Assembly (NCBI RefSeq): GCF_026210795.1
Contig: NC_089441.1
Location: forward strand, 310,001 to 374,000
DNA length: 64,000 nucleotides
Direction: 5' to 3'
From: Rhizophagus irregularis
Lineage: Eukaryota; Glomeromycota; Glomeromycetes; Glomerales; Glomeraceae
The position numbers were made by a program, and so were the translations under genes. Positions within the stretch are counted from its first letter, which is position 1; the number at the start of each line of letters is the position of its first letter. Of this stretch, positions 46,281-58,541 are shown piece by piece. Below the pieces are notes generated by a model. That model had not been told where the DNA came from. It searched no databases and saw only the letters and a program-made list of their open reading frames with translations.

Positions 46281-46865
46281 TCATGATGATTTTCATACCA
46301 GGAATATATTATTTACAAAATGTAAACCATCTTTCCTTAATAATTATGCTGATTATATTATATGTATTATGGGATTATGTAAAAAAATTGATGATATTAA
46401 TGAAACAAATATTTTTGGAGTTATGTCGTACATAGCTCCTGAAGTATTAAAAGGAAAACCTTATACTCAAGCAGCAGATATATATAGCTTTGGTATAATT
46501 ATATATGTTATAGCAACTGGAAAGCAACCTTTTATTAATTGTACTCTTGAGCATTAAATATATGCAAATGGAATCAAACCTGAAATAAATCACCGAAATG
46601 TTATATTGACTTAATAAAAAGATGTTGGGAATTCAAATACAGATAATAGACCAAATTCAACTGAATTAAAAAAATTTATTGACTTATTTTACATTTCATT
46701 AAATCAAAAATTTGATAAATCATAAAATTGAAAAACAATTTAATGAAACACAAGAATATAGAAAAGAAAATTTTTTATTAATAAACAATGATCAATTAAC
46801 TACTCATACACAAGCTATTTATACATTTCGATTACTTCATATTTTGGAAGATTTTTTGTAAAAGA
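46281..46865 (+). pseudogene. Decayed kinase C-lobe of the multi-N-lobe gene
   Basis: Right after NTIHQ the frame shifts by one base. In the shifted frame the catalytic loop reads HDDFHTRNIL, followed by IFGVMSYIAPEVLKGKPYTQ, DIYSFGIIIY and an in-frame TAA after LEH (46555). Further shifted fragments read YANGIKPEIN, DNRPNSTELKKF and FRLLHILEDF. The C-lobe is therefore inactivated by several indels, while the upstream N-lobe modules remain open. Confidence 0.75.
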
Positions 46866-48091
46866 ATTAAGATAATTTTAATAGCAATACAGTAGAATAT
46901 ACTCATTTTACGAAGTAATTTGCTTTTTTTTTATTCTCCTTTTACCTATCTTTTATTATACTTTATAACTTAATAAGTTATACCCATTTTTTGTAAAAAA
47001 AAAATGATGGTTTAAATTTTAAGTAAAAGAATGTATTGGACTTCAAATAAATGATATAAATATGAATAGCAGACAATTTTATACTTGTATTTTTTTGTTT
47101 AACACTGATTATAGAGTAATATGTAAAAACTTTTTTACATGATAAAAATCAGTTTGTAATTTAACAAAATTTTATTTTTAAAAAATTTATTATACTATTT
47201 TTTTTTTCATTAAATTATTTTATTTATCATTAAATAGCAATTTTATATATTTATTAGTTTTTGTTTAACACTGATTATAGAGTATATGTATATAACTTTT
47301 TTACATAATAAAATCGGTTTGTAATTAAACAAAATTTTATGAATAATTAATAAACAAATGACCATAAAATCAAATAAATATATTAGTATGAAAGTAAGTA
47401 GTAAGTATACCGATCAACAGATTTTAGTTATTTTCAGCAACTTTTGTAATCTTGTATATTTAAACTTGCAAATTTACAAAATTCAAATATTATAAACTTC
47501 ATTATAACCCTTTATATTAACTTTCTCTGTGATATATAAATTTTAATTTCAGCCAGCACAGATATTCCAATTATATAGTGTTTGATTAAATTTGATAAAA
47601 TATGTTTATTATTCTTAATTCCAATAATACATTATTCTACAGCCAAATAGGATCATGCTTTTTTCATCATGCTGATAATTTTTTATTAAGCTATAAATAA
47701 ACTACCATTGCATAATTATTATTGATATTTTTGACGTTGTTTAATCAATAGTTTATTGTATTTATAAGATGATCATTGGCGGCTGCAGAATAACACAGTT
47801 ATTTGATAGGGGTGCTAAAATATCATTCGAACTGCTTCGCAGTTCGGTGATATTCTAACCCTCTTATCAATAACTATTATATATCTGATATGAATTATTT
47901 GCAGAAACTGATGGAGAAATCTAATGATAATACGAAAATCATCTAGCAAATATCCGTGATCAGTCTTATTCATAAAATTGTATTAAGTACTAATATCTAT
48001 TGCTGTTATAATGAATTATTAAGTTTTATTTGAAAATAAGTATAATAAAATTTTTTTTCGTTATGTTTTATATTTTAATTAATTTGCAATA
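46866..48091. other. AT-rich intergenic with a small tandem duplication
   Basis: A GTTTAACACTGATTATAGAGTA segment occurs at about 47096-47180 and again at about 47264-47341, each followed by CTTTTTTACAT, then AATCAGTTTGTAAT or AATCGGTTTGTAAT, then AACAAAATTTTAT. It is a diverged direct duplication with roughly 165 bp spacing. No gene is supported. Confidence 0.6.
47797..47875. repeat. 79-bp near-perfect hairpin
   Basis: Arms of about 38 nt starting AGTTATTTGATAGGGGTGCT and ending CTCTTATCAATAACT pair around a TTC loop, with GAACTGC/GCAGTTC at the apex and a few mismatches. It could be a minimal foldback element or a structured RNA; there is no terminator context and no flanking gene. Confidence 0.75.
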
Positions 48092-49054
48092 TGGGCCGGT
48101 GCAAAAAGATTGGTACCTCAAACATTGCATCAATAAAAAAAAATTTTATTATATAAATATTTTTTTTTATTTATTTAATATTATCAGTATGTATTGGGAA
48201 AAATACAATATAAATATTATGTCATGTCATGTGATCCTCATCAGAACTACTATGAGCGTCAAATTCTTCATCAATTAATTGTATATTTTTATCAGATTCA
48301 AAATATTTCTTAACATTTTTAAAAGCTCTTTCCCGAAGTCCTACAATAACCTTTGAAGAAAATTTTTTTTTAAATACATTTAAAAGTGAATTTCTAATAA
48401 ATAAAAGGTTTGGGTGTGGACTTGAGCATGCAACTTTACCCTTTACAACTGATTAAACACCTTTAATAGGTTGGAGTTCACAATTATGGTATGGAGGGGT
48501 AAATTTAACTTTATATTCATATTGTTCTGCAAGTTAACACAAGAAAATGGAACCTTTTCTTTGTTTATTTGAACCAGCTTCAAAAGTTCTGATTTTCTTA
48601 ATTCATCAGAAAGAGCAATATCATGAGAATTTGACCATTCAATTGTAATTTAGGATATTTAAGCATTTTGTGTGGTGTAAAAGTATCATCTATATGGCTT
48701 TTCCAGTTTGAAACCACCCTCCCAACTGTACTTTCCCCCATGCCCAAAAACCTCAGCAACACGCTTGCGTAATGTGACCTGATGATGATCCTCCTTTTTA
48801 AAGTTAGCCCCCAAAAAATAATTGTAAACATTAATTATCATCAACTTTTCGTTATCAGTTAGTGATGCATTGCTTCATTTTGTAGAGAAACTATCCATAG
48901 TAGGGTAAAAAAATATTAGTAAAAATGTTTATTCGAAGTCATTGTAATATATATATTTTTTTCAGCCCATTTTGTTTTAGTCATACGGTATTTTTCTTGG
49001 TGTAAAATCCTTTCCTTTTCGGGTGAGGTACCAATCTTTTTACACCGGCCCATA
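48090..49054 (-). mobile_element. Tc1/mariner-like relic with 31-bp TIRs
   Basis: 48092-49052 is bounded by TA dinucleotides and by inverted repeats TGGGCCGGTGCAAAAAGATT (left) and AATCTTTTTACACCGGCCCA (right), which continue to GGTACCTC with one mismatch. The interior is a shortened minus-strand transposase pseudogene. Size, TA target and protein remains all fit Tc1/mariner. Confidence 0.85.
48225..48900 (-). pseudogene. Tc1/mariner transposase remnant, internally deleted
   Basis: The start is a helix-turn-helix region, LRKRVAEVLGMGESTVGRVV then SNWKSHIDDTFTPHK. After a deletion the frame picks up KEKVPFSCV and a Cys/Glu-poor C-terminal part equivalent to the FTPPYHCELQPIE region of related proteins, here frameshifted (LPLHTIIVNSN). 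The tail is acidic. The catalytic DDE core is largely missing. Confidence 0.6.
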
Positions 49055-49256
49055 TCACTAATAATAGACAAAAAACATATTAAAATATACAAATTACCCA
49101 TTTATTTGTTCATAATACTAATAAAGAAATTATCAAATCGATTTAACAATAAAAACCATGAATAAATAATGATATTTTTATTTTCAAAGAAAGCAATAAT
49201 AAAATAAAAGTACATATTCCGATTTCCAATGTAAGATATAAACTTATAAGAAAAAT

Positions 49257-50901
49257 TCAAGAACTATTTTCATCATCAATTATCTCTGTGTTAAATAAAT
49301 TAAAAATTAATCTTACAATACATAAAATTATAACAATGTATGATAAATTAATACCTCTTGATTGAAATGAGCTAGAAACCTCTAAATCAAGTAATTGTGA
49401 ATCCTGGCAATCTGTTAAAGAATTACATTAATAACTATTTGTATAATCAATTATTGATTATGTAAGTTGTGGAAATGGTACCTTTATTATCTTCCTCATT
49501 TAAATATGAAGTAATGATGGATGAATTAATGGGTTTAGACAAATTGTTAAATGTGAATAATCTACTAGTATAAATGGCATCAGGATTCTTTTCATATGTA
49601 GTTGAAATATTTGGTATCTCTTTATCAGCTTCTTCAAATATGGTTTTAATTTCTTTTCCTTTAAAATCATATTTTTCTTTCCAATAGGATCCATAATCTT
49701 CACAATCACAAACCCAACGCCAAACATTCAATATATCACGTAATTCATCTGCTGTTGGTCTTTGATTTGGAATAGCATTCATACATCTATAAGCTAATTT
49801 TTTATAAATTTCAGGAGTTCCTTTTCCAAATTCTGGTCTGAGACCATTACATATTTCTAATGCTAAGATAGCATCATGTTTTCTTTTATGAAAGGGTGGC
49901 TTTCCAGATGATAGTTCAGCCATAATTATACCAAAACTATAAATATCAGATGATGATGTATATGGCTCTTTATTTAATACTTCTGGGGCAACATATGGCA
50001 ACACACCACATATTTTACCATCTGATTTTTGTTTATTCAATGGTCCTGATAATCCAAAATCTGAAATACAAGAAACATTGGACCTATATCCATTAAGATA
50101 AATTTGTAATACATTACCACTATGTAAATCCTTATGACAATATCCTAATTTGTGAAAACCATTTAGCTCAAATGATAATTTATCCAAAAACATAAGTTTT
50201 TCTTTCCATAAAATATTGTTAAAGTCTTTTGAAAGTACACTTCTTAAATTCCCCCTTTCTGAAAATTCAATAATCATCATAAATTCTTTAGTTACCGGAT
50301 CTTTTGTCATTCCATAAAATTTTAAAAATGATTCATTATTTTTCTTAAAATAATCCCAATGTATTTGAAGCTATAATTTAAATTAAAAATAGTTTAAACA
50401 TATATTAATTATAAAATTACGTACTACTGTAAATTTGAATATAAAATATACCTCATTTAAATCTTCAACTGATATATTCTGTGAATCATTTAACTTTTTC
50501 AAGGCAACTTTCATTGGGCTGGATTCTTTTTTTTTCCAAATTCTATCATCTTGTCTTTCATATTTCGTTTCACAATCAACCCATGTTGCAGAATATACTT
50601 TAGCAAATCCACCTTCCCCAATTTGTTTTATATCTTCAAATCTATTAAACGGTACCCATTCAAGAAATAACGGATATTTTTTACCACTATCAAAAAATGA
50701 ATATTTTGCATTATAAATCGTATCTTTGATAAATTCATCAATATCGTGATTTTCACTGGTCCATCCTTCAATTATGCAACGAGGAACACATTTTTTACAC
50801 CATGGTTTGTCATCACTTGGGTTATAACAATTTTTATGGTCAATATTTAATTTATTAAATTTGGATACTAATTGTTTTATTTTTCTATTAATGTAACTCA
50901 T
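49257..50901 (-). CDS. Kinase 2: TKL-like protein kinase
   Basis: Four exons (50901-50452, 50370-49482, 49411-49355, 49285-49257) give 474 aa. The N-terminal Cys motif NCYNPSDDKPWCKKCVPRC is followed by EGWTSENHDIDEF. Kinase motifs: IGEGGFAKVYSA, VALKKL, HKDLHSGNVL, ISDFGLSG, YVAPEVL, DIYSFGIIM, NQRPTA. Tail: PNISTTYEKNPDAIYTSR, then short exons encoding CQDSQLLDLEV and the C-terminal EIIDDENSS. Catalytic residues are all present. Opposite in orientation to kinases 1 and 3, with which it shares architecture and intron 1 position. Confidence 0.9.
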
Positions 50902-51990
50902 TTTTATGATTAAAAATTTCGATAGAAAATAAATTCGTAAAAAACTTGAGCACTGATTTAAATACTTTTATTAATAAGATAAAAAAGGAGGTGTTTGTAT
51001 TACAGAAATTCATTTATTAATAGTAATTAGATTGGCGTAAAAATTTTAAGTTGTACAATCGTACAATGTACAATGATGTATTTATTTATAAGTATAAATA
51101 CCATAAAAGAACCTTGCATTAATTTATTCATTTCAATCATACTCATAATTTTTAACCCTTGCTGAAATAATAATTTTTGTCTAATTTTAAACCTTCATAC
51201 TGGACACATTAGTTTTTAACAAATAACAGATAAATCTTAAACCATTTATAATAAAGTGTTAATCATCAATAGTATTTTATCGTAGAGTAAAAATAGACAA
51301 TAGCCTTTTCCTATTCGGTAATCGGTCGTACTCCCTGAAATATAGTGTTACAATTTTTTCTTTATTTTTAAAATAAAGTGCCCCCATAGAACTCCTGGTT
51401 AACGATCATCAAAACATTTGCGAAGTATACTCTTTTTTGGTTGTGATCTACACGAAAAGTTTTCCCCGCGAATTTTTAAAAAAAAGATTATAGATTTTGA
51501 ATAAGAATCCTGAATCTAAGAGTATAACGACCACCCTCCCTCCTTATGAATTGATGGCCTATATATGTATGTTCTTCATTTTTTTTCATTCAAAAAAAAT
51601 AATAAAAATAACATTATTACGCAATATTTACTTACACATAAAATAAAAACCAGTTATTATATAATATAAAATTTATCAATTTATATAAAAATAAAAAAAG
51701 ATGTGTTACCGCTGATCATATTGCATAACTATGGTAATTTTTTCATAAAAATTTTTACGTGTTAAAAATATATTTCGCAAAATTTATTTTTTCATAAAAA
51801 TTTTACACATTACTCAATCAGTATATTTTGCAATACACAATATAAAATTTATTTCTTTATAAAATTCTTTATAAAAAATTTTCTTTATAATAAAAAGTTT
51901 TAAATCAAAAGAAAGAAAACTGATCTTTATTTGTTTCCTATCTCTTTTTTTTTACTCATTTACTCAATCAAATTTCATAATTTACACCCA
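50902..51990. other. Kinase 2 upstream region and AT-rich spacer
   Basis: No gene recognised. The GGAAATTAATTTCC palindrome found upstream of kinases 1 and 3 is not seen here. Confidence 0.4.
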
Positions 51991-52365
51991 GAGGTCGACG
52001 AAGGAATATAGCATAAAAGAAATAACTGGAAATCTGGAATATCCAGACTGAGCGATGAAGGCCAAACCAAAATCATATATCTAAAAATCAAAGCATTTAT
52101 TCCATTGGATAAAAAAATTGAAACACAAATCGAAGAATTCGAAAATGGTCAGGTAATTTACTTGGGAGGTAAATTTATTGCCTGCAATGGATGATACACA
52201 GTACGTTATTGATTTTTTGGTTCAAAAAACAAAAAAATAATGAAATAAAATAAAATTTAGTATCAAATTATTAAATTTGAAATTGAATTAATAGGTGAGC
52301 GCTACATCCATGGCAAATCTTGATTTTGATATGATGCCAAAACTTATTTTCCCTTATTAATAAGA
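51990..52365 (+). pseudogene. Fragment of an unidentified repeated protein
   Basis: About 52050-52200 reads TKIIYLKIKAFIPLDKKIET then EEFENGQVIYLGGKFIACNG, followed by an in-frame TGA where related sequences would be expected to have Trp. After a GT-AG intron, 52294-52361 continues VSATSMANLDFDMMPKLIF to a stop. The pattern suggests an OB-fold-like domain found in repeated fungal genes, but this is uncertain. Degraded. Confidence 0.3.
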
Positions 52366-52689
52366 TATACTTTCCATAATTCCATTATCTTCAAAGGGAA
52401 CAGGATTTTTTCTTTTTTTTTGTTTTATACTTATTCTTATTTCACAAAATAATGTATTTACATAATTTCTTTATTTTCATTACAATAAATTCCAATTAAA
52501 GCAAAAAATACTATGATTTATATTTTTAAGTATATCAAAAGATCGTATCTCACCAAAAAAATTATTTATATTAAAAAAAGCTCAGAAACTTTTACAAATA
52601 AAATTTTTTATATATATTTATTTTTATTTAGTTATTTATTTTTAGTTATGCTACATAGAGATATTTTTAGTTATTTAATGATTAGATAA

Positions 52690-53000
52690 AAACGGAAGCT
52701 TAGCAGAGGAAAAGTGGCTGAATTAAAGGTGGCTTAATAGACAAATACGACCAATCACTACATTTAGCCGGGAGGCAAGATTGGCCGGGTGGCAAATCTG
52801 TTCGAGAGTGAAGAGTCAGATTCGCACCAGATTTTTAACGATATAAAAAGGACCTGCAGTTTGAGTAGTTTTTTGAGTAAGTTTTATTTTCAACAGATAG
52901 ATATACAGATATTACAGAGTGCCGTATAGAGGCAGTAATATCGTATTTTGTTCAAGTGTTAATAAACCTGCCTGTTTGTTTCCAATTTATTACAACTCGT
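52690..53000 (+). mobile_element. Possible solo LTR
   Basis: A GC-richer island with a TATA-like ATATAAAAAGG at about 52841-52851, a transcript-like region and AATAAA at about 52964-52969, followed by CCTGCCTGTTTGTTTCC and TTACAACTCG. The promoter-R-polyA order is LTR-like. I did not find clean TG/CA termini or a target duplication, so this is tentative. Confidence 0.3.
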
Positions 53001-54391
53001 TTATTTCTTTAGAGTGTTCATTATCTTATGTTGACCTTTAATTACATATCATTTTGTTATTCATACACAGTTTAATTCTGCTTATAAACCAATTGATATA
53101 TACACATTATCATTACTTTATTATTCATTCCCAAAAAATATACCAAACTCATGTTTAACCAACTAAAAATATATTATTATTACATTCATTGATAATTACT
53201 GCAATTTGTAAAATTTTTTAGTAAGGCTCAATCCTTTTTTTTTACCTACAGTATTATAAACATTTTTCGAGTTTGACGGTCGATTTCTATCATCTGGCAT
53301 GACCTGAATAATAGGATTTATAAATTATGACGGGAACGAATTGTTAACTTATATAGCTACGTCATCTCACATATTTTACCTTTTATCATGTGACCGATAG
53401 TATCACTCGAATCAAATTGATAACATTTTTATTGATATAGCAAATAATACATTATTGTAGAAATAATAAATTAAATTAAATGTAACATCTGTATAAAAAA
53501 TACGAAACATATACAAAAAACAAAAGAAAAATTACAAGCATACCTTGTAATTTTAATAGTAGGAATTGGCAAATGGTGATTCGCTAAAATAGTTTCGGGA
53601 AAATGGGATGTCACAAGTCAGATAAGCGAAGTTGGTAATTTTATGTCAGTGAAACAGGTGTCGTTAAAATGAGTGAATACGTAATAAACAATTAACAATT
53701 AGGGATTTAGGGATTATCATATATATTTTACATTAAAAACATTGTACAAAATTCATTAAATTTGAGTTTAATTATTTAATTGATTTTAGAATGAAATTAT
53801 AATAATGTTAATGAAAATTAATTCGTTAAAATCAAAAAGTTATGACATTATTTTTTAGATATTTATGGTTTATAGTTTTATAGATTTATTGTATTGTATT
53901 TACATTAAAAAAAAAATCCTACATTTCTACTTTATAAAAAATTATAAAATTTTTCCATTTCTGCAATGAACTCTTCAAATAAAAAATCATAAATGGTACA
54001 ATATTAATCCATAAAAATTAGGAAGATAAAAGATACCATAATCACTTTTTTTTTAAAAGAAAAACACTAATTAATTAAAATAAATTTATTTACTTTTTTG
54101 AAAATAGTTTGTGAAGTTAGACGAGGGACGGTGATTTTTTTTTTTGTGATTTACATAAATTGATAAAGTATAGATTTGTTTTTTTGTTGTAAAAAATGTA
54201 AAAAGCAAATATTTATTTAATTTTTGTACAATTTTAATTAAAAATATGTGTAATCAAGTAGAATTCTTTAAAAAATCACATGATTTGCGATTTTGGTGAC
54301 AATTTCTGCAAGAGCAGTTACACGATAATTTAATGACGCAACACTCGCAGCAATAAAAAAAAAAATACGATCACATTATTTTATGATCAAC
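53001..54391. other. AT-rich spacer upstream of kinase 3
   Basis: No gene, RNA or clear repeat recognised. Confidence 0.4.
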
Positions 54392-54405
54392 ATCTAACTA
54401 GTTTT

Positions 54406-54419
54406 GGAAATCAATTTCC
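54406..54419 (+). promoter_or_regulatory. GGAAATCAATTTCC near-palindrome upstream of kinase 3
   Basis: 87 bp before the ATG, preceded by TCTAACTAGTTTT. It differs from the kinase 1 palindrome by one base. Conservation of spacing and sequence in two paralogs 30 kb apart suggests a shared regulatory site. Confidence 0.5.
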
Positions 54420-54505
54420 TTTTTCATCCTTATTGATCGGAATAATTATATAAAGTAACTCCCACGCCAACAATTTCAACAATTTCGACATAAAAACTTT
54501 GAAAT

Positions 54506-56541
54506 ATGAGTAAAAAAAATAAAACCCAAATTCCGGTAGAATCTAAATCCAACAATCATGAAAATTGCTACAACGAAAAAGACTACAAGCCATGGTGTAA
54601 AGATTGTGTACCTTGTTGCATAACTAAAGGATGGACCAGCGAAAATCATGAAATTGATGAATTTATTAAGGATACGATATATGATGCGGGATTACGTTAT
54701 ACTGATGATGAAATATATTATCCAAAATTTCTTGAATGGGTACCATATGATAGATTTAAAGATATAAAACAAATTGGTGAAGGTGGATTCGCCAAAGTAT
54801 ATTCTGCAACATGGATTGATGGTCAAGCAAAATATAAAAGACAGGATGATAGAAGTTGGAAAAAATTAGATCCTGAACCTTTAAAAGTTGCTTTAAAAAA
54901 GTTGAATGAATCACAGAATATGTCAGATGAATGTTTAAATGAGGTATTTATGTAATAAATTTACAATATATGATAAATAAATATTATTTACTTACTAATT
55001 TTAATGTAAATAATAGCTTAAAACACATTGGAAATTAAATAAATTTTTTTCCTATTTATTAACATTTTATGGAATGACTAAAGATCCGGAAACTAAAGAA
55101 TTTATTATGATTACACAATTTGCAGAAAAAGGAAGTTTAAGAAGTTTTCTTTCAACTCATTTCAATAAAACTTTATGGAAAGATAAATTAAATTTATTGT
55201 TTAAATTAATATCAGACCTTGAACATTTACATAATTTAGGGTATTTTCATAAAGATTTTCACAGTGGAAATATATTACAGATTGATGATTGGTCTTATAT
55301 TTCAGATTTTGGATTGTCTGGTTCTTCAAATGAACCAAAATCAGATAATAAAATATGTGGTGTATTGCCATATATTGCTCCAGAAGTTTTGGATAGAGAA
55401 CCATATACGGTGTCTTCTGATATTTACAGTTTTGGTGTAATCATGGCTGAATTATCATCTGGGAAGCCACCTTTTCATGAAAGAAAACACAATTATGATT
55501 TATCATTAGAAATATGTGGTGGACTCAGACCAAAATTTGGAAAAGGAACTCCTAAAATTTACAAGAAATTAGCTAAAAAATGTATGGATGCAAGACCCGA
55601 TCAAAGACCAACAGCAAAAGGATTATGGAAAATATTAAACTTTTGGCATGAATGTACTGAATATAATAACTACCAAGATTGTAAAGGAAAAGATATTGAA
55701 GAATTTTTTGAAGAATTTGAATTTGGTTTTAAAGGAAAAGATATTAAAAATACGTTAAAAGATATTAAAGATTTGTTTGAAGAATTTGATCATGAAGGAA
55801 AAGAGATTAAAGCTATGTTTGATGAAGCTGATAAAGAAATACCCAATATCTCAACTTCGTATGAGAAAAACCCTGATGCTATTTATAGTAGTAGAATATT
55901 AACATTTATTAAGCCAAATGATGATGAAAATGATGATAAAGGTATTTAATTTATAATTTTATTATCAATTAATTAATCCTATAAATACTAATTTATTGGT
56001 TTAATAATATATTCTCCAGATTCTAAAATACTTAACTTGGACATAAACGCAACTTCATGTGAGAAAAACCCTGATGCTACTTATACTAGTAAAATATCAA
56101 AACCTAAACCTATTAGTTCGAATATTATTAAGTCAAATGATGATAAATTTAATAACGAAGGTATTTAATTTATAGTTTTATTTGTTATCAATTAGTTAAT
56201 CCTATAACTACTAATTTATTGTTTTATAAATAGCTGCTTCTCAAATAACTGACTTGGACATAATCAAAATACCCAATATCTCAAGTTCATATGAGAAAAT
56301 CCCTGATGCTACTTGTACTAGTAAAATATCAACACTTAGCAATTTACCTAAACCTATTAATTCGAATATTATTGTGTCAAATGATGATGAAAATAATGAT
56401 GAAGGTATTTAATTTATAGATTTATTATCAATTATTTAATCCTATAACTACTAATTCATTGTTTTAGTAATAGATTCTCTGGATTCTGAAATATTTAACT
56501 TGGACATAGCGGATTACAACTTGCCTGAAGGGCTCCCCTGA
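54506..56541 (+). CDS. Kinase 3: TKL-like protein kinase with repeated C-tail exons
   Basis: Five exons (54506-54943, 55017-55941, 56020-56160, 56234-56404, 56474-56541) give 580 aa. N-terminal NCYNEKDYKPWCKDCVPCC and KGWTSENHEIDEF. Kinase motifs: IGEGGFAKVYSA, VALKKL, HKDFHSGNIL, ISDFGLSG, YIAPEVL, DQRPTA. A Lys/Asp/Glu-rich insert (GKDIEEFFEEF and related repeats) precedes PNISTSYEKNPDAIYSSR. Exons 3 and 4 repeat that tail block (EKNPDATYTSK; PNISSSYEKIPDATCTSK), each ending in an Asn/Asp-rich stretch and the same GTATTTAATTT donor. Exon 5 gives DSEIFNLDIADYNLPEGLP before the stop. Confidence 0.88.
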
Positions 56542-56582
56542 GGGAACCGCTGGTCCCCCTAACGGCTCCCAGAGGAAGTAGT
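56515..56582. other. GC-rich island overlapping the kinase 3 stop
   Basis: A sharp GC-rich patch (GGGCTCCCCTGAGGGAACC, then CTGGTCCCCCTAACGGCTCC) in AT-rich surroundings, with GGGAG/CTCCC-type complementarity. It supplies the last codons and the stop of kinase 3. It does not look like a tRNA. Origin unknown; it may be a small inserted repeat. Confidence 0.4.
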
Positions 56583-57488
56583 GGTAATATATTTATTATT
56601 TATATTATTACATATATTATCAAATATTAATTTTATGGTTTTAATTACCAAATAAATTGAGAACTCTTTAGGCTTTTTATCTATCCATAACTTTTTTTAT
56701 ATTATTAATGGCTTTTTATTCTATTAAATTAATAACTGTATGTTATTTACGTTTTTATTTTCTAAGTTTATTAAATGATAAACTATTGTAAAATGAAATA
56801 AAATTATAATGCTATTGTGTTATTAACAAATAAACATTACTTTAATAATTATTTCAAATATTCAATTTTTTTTAAAAAATAAAATTTGGCTTGAATATTT
56901 TACCTTATTACACGCAGTAATAGTAAATTTACTGGACTCAAATATGCGTGATTTTTTGTTTTGATAAAACATAGCAAAATTTTTTACTAGTTTGTGCAGT
57001 TTTGTGGTGTATATTAATAAAATATGTAAATTTTGTAAGTTAAAAAAAAATATCGAATAAAAATTTACAAATAATCATCGCTCTTTCTCGAATAAAACTT
57101 GTGGTCGCTCGAATAACTCGAGAATTGACTCGGAACCGATCAATGATCGGGTATATCTATTAGATTTTACTATAGTAATTTATGAGATAATAAACTTGTA
57201 TAAAGAGAAAATACATCTAAAATTATGTTAATAATAATGAATAGTGTGTAAATTCCCAAAAATTATACGTACCTAAAATTTTTTCAAGTATAGAAAAATC
57301 TGACGTTTGATTTATGCTAACAATTATTGTAATTTCGCAAATACATTGTCGATCATTTAACCCAAACTTTAAAAAAAACCAGAAAACTATACTTACTTTA
57401 GTCTTTTTTTTCCATCGAAAAAAGATTCCACATTTTTTTTGATATAAAATTCAATAAGAGTATCAAGCGTCAATACATTAGTGCACAA
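56583..57488. other. AT-rich spacer
   Basis: No gene or repeat supported. A small TCGAATAACTCGAGAAT patch near 57110 is the only distinct feature. Confidence 0.4.
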
Positions 57489-58077
57489 CAGGGCGGACAT
57501 ACCTTATATCACATGTTGATCATTTTCCGATCATAATATATGTGATATCACACTGATTTTGAAACTTTATTCCAGCCATAAATATTCAAAAAAAAATTAT
57601 TTTAAATTGTTTTATTTAATAGTTTAATATATTACTAATAATTTAGTATAAAAATTTTGTGGCAAAATAAAATGTGGTTCCAAAATTAACTTAGGCCAAA
57701 ATTTTCAATAATTCATATATGTGCCGATCATCTGCTAATTTGATGAAACTTTCAGAATACATTATTTAGGTATTCAATAATTAGTGACAAAAATAATCAT
57801 AAAAAATTTTAAATAATCAAAAAGTTAGCATTAAATAAATACTTGCTATTGTATTATAATAATTTATGTAATAAATGTAAATTTTCAAAACATTATTTCT
57901 CAATCGATTTTACATGAACATAGTTAAATAAAAATCATTTTGGTTTTATACATAGTGGAATTTGCAAGAAAATAGCCCAATAATCGTATTTTTTTTATGA
58001 GATAATATCGAATAGATAATTGAAATGATTGGCAAAATGATCGACAACAATGTGATAATATAAGGATGTCCGCCCTG
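57489..58077. mobile_element. MITE with CAGGGCGGACAT termini
   Basis: 589 bp. The left end CAGGGCGGACATACCTTATAT is inverted at the right end (TATAAGGATGTCCGCCCTG), and similarity continues inward (CACATGTTGATCATTTT against the inverse of AAAATGATCGACAACAATGTG). The interior is AT-rich with no frame. A target duplication was not identified. Confidence 0.8.
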
Positions 58078-58262
58078 TTATGTAAATTTTATGATGAAGA
58101 AGATGGGCATATGAAAAGTCTGACATGAAATTTTTGATCTTTGGACTTTGAAGACAGCTGCGAGTGCCGCATGGTGCAAGAAATAAGATGCTCACATGAT
58201 TGCTGACACATGTAACATCCAAATGGGTGGGTGTGACAAATAGAGATCAGACCACTAAAAAA

Positions 58263-58541
58263 CACTGGTAAAAAAATGATTTATCCTACACATATCTTAC
58301 ACATATTGGGTACTCAAAATGTAGAAAATAATACACAAATAATACACATATCATATACATATCGGGTACTAATATATATATCATACATATATCAGGTACC
58401 TGATAGGTATACTATATATATAAGTACCCGATATGTGTATGATATGTGTATTATTTGTGTATGATTTTCTACATTTTGAGTACCCGATATATGTAAGATA
58501 TGTGTAGGATATGTGTAGGATAGACCATTTTTTTACCAGTG
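58263..58541. mobile_element. Palindromic MITE (279 bp)
   Basis: Ends CACTGGTAAAAAAATG and CATTTTTTTACCAGTG. Almost the whole element folds back: GGGTACTCAAAATGTAGAAAA on the left is mirrored near 58465-58485, with ATACACATATCATA-type arms and GGTACCTGATAGGTATAC near the centre. The flanking sequence gives at most a 4-bp A-rich duplication. Confidence 0.85.

Noticed and set aside
56515-56582. tRNA or rRNA fragment in the GC-rich patch
   Set aside because: No cloverleaf, no B-box-like GGTTCGAATCC and no recognisable rRNA segment.
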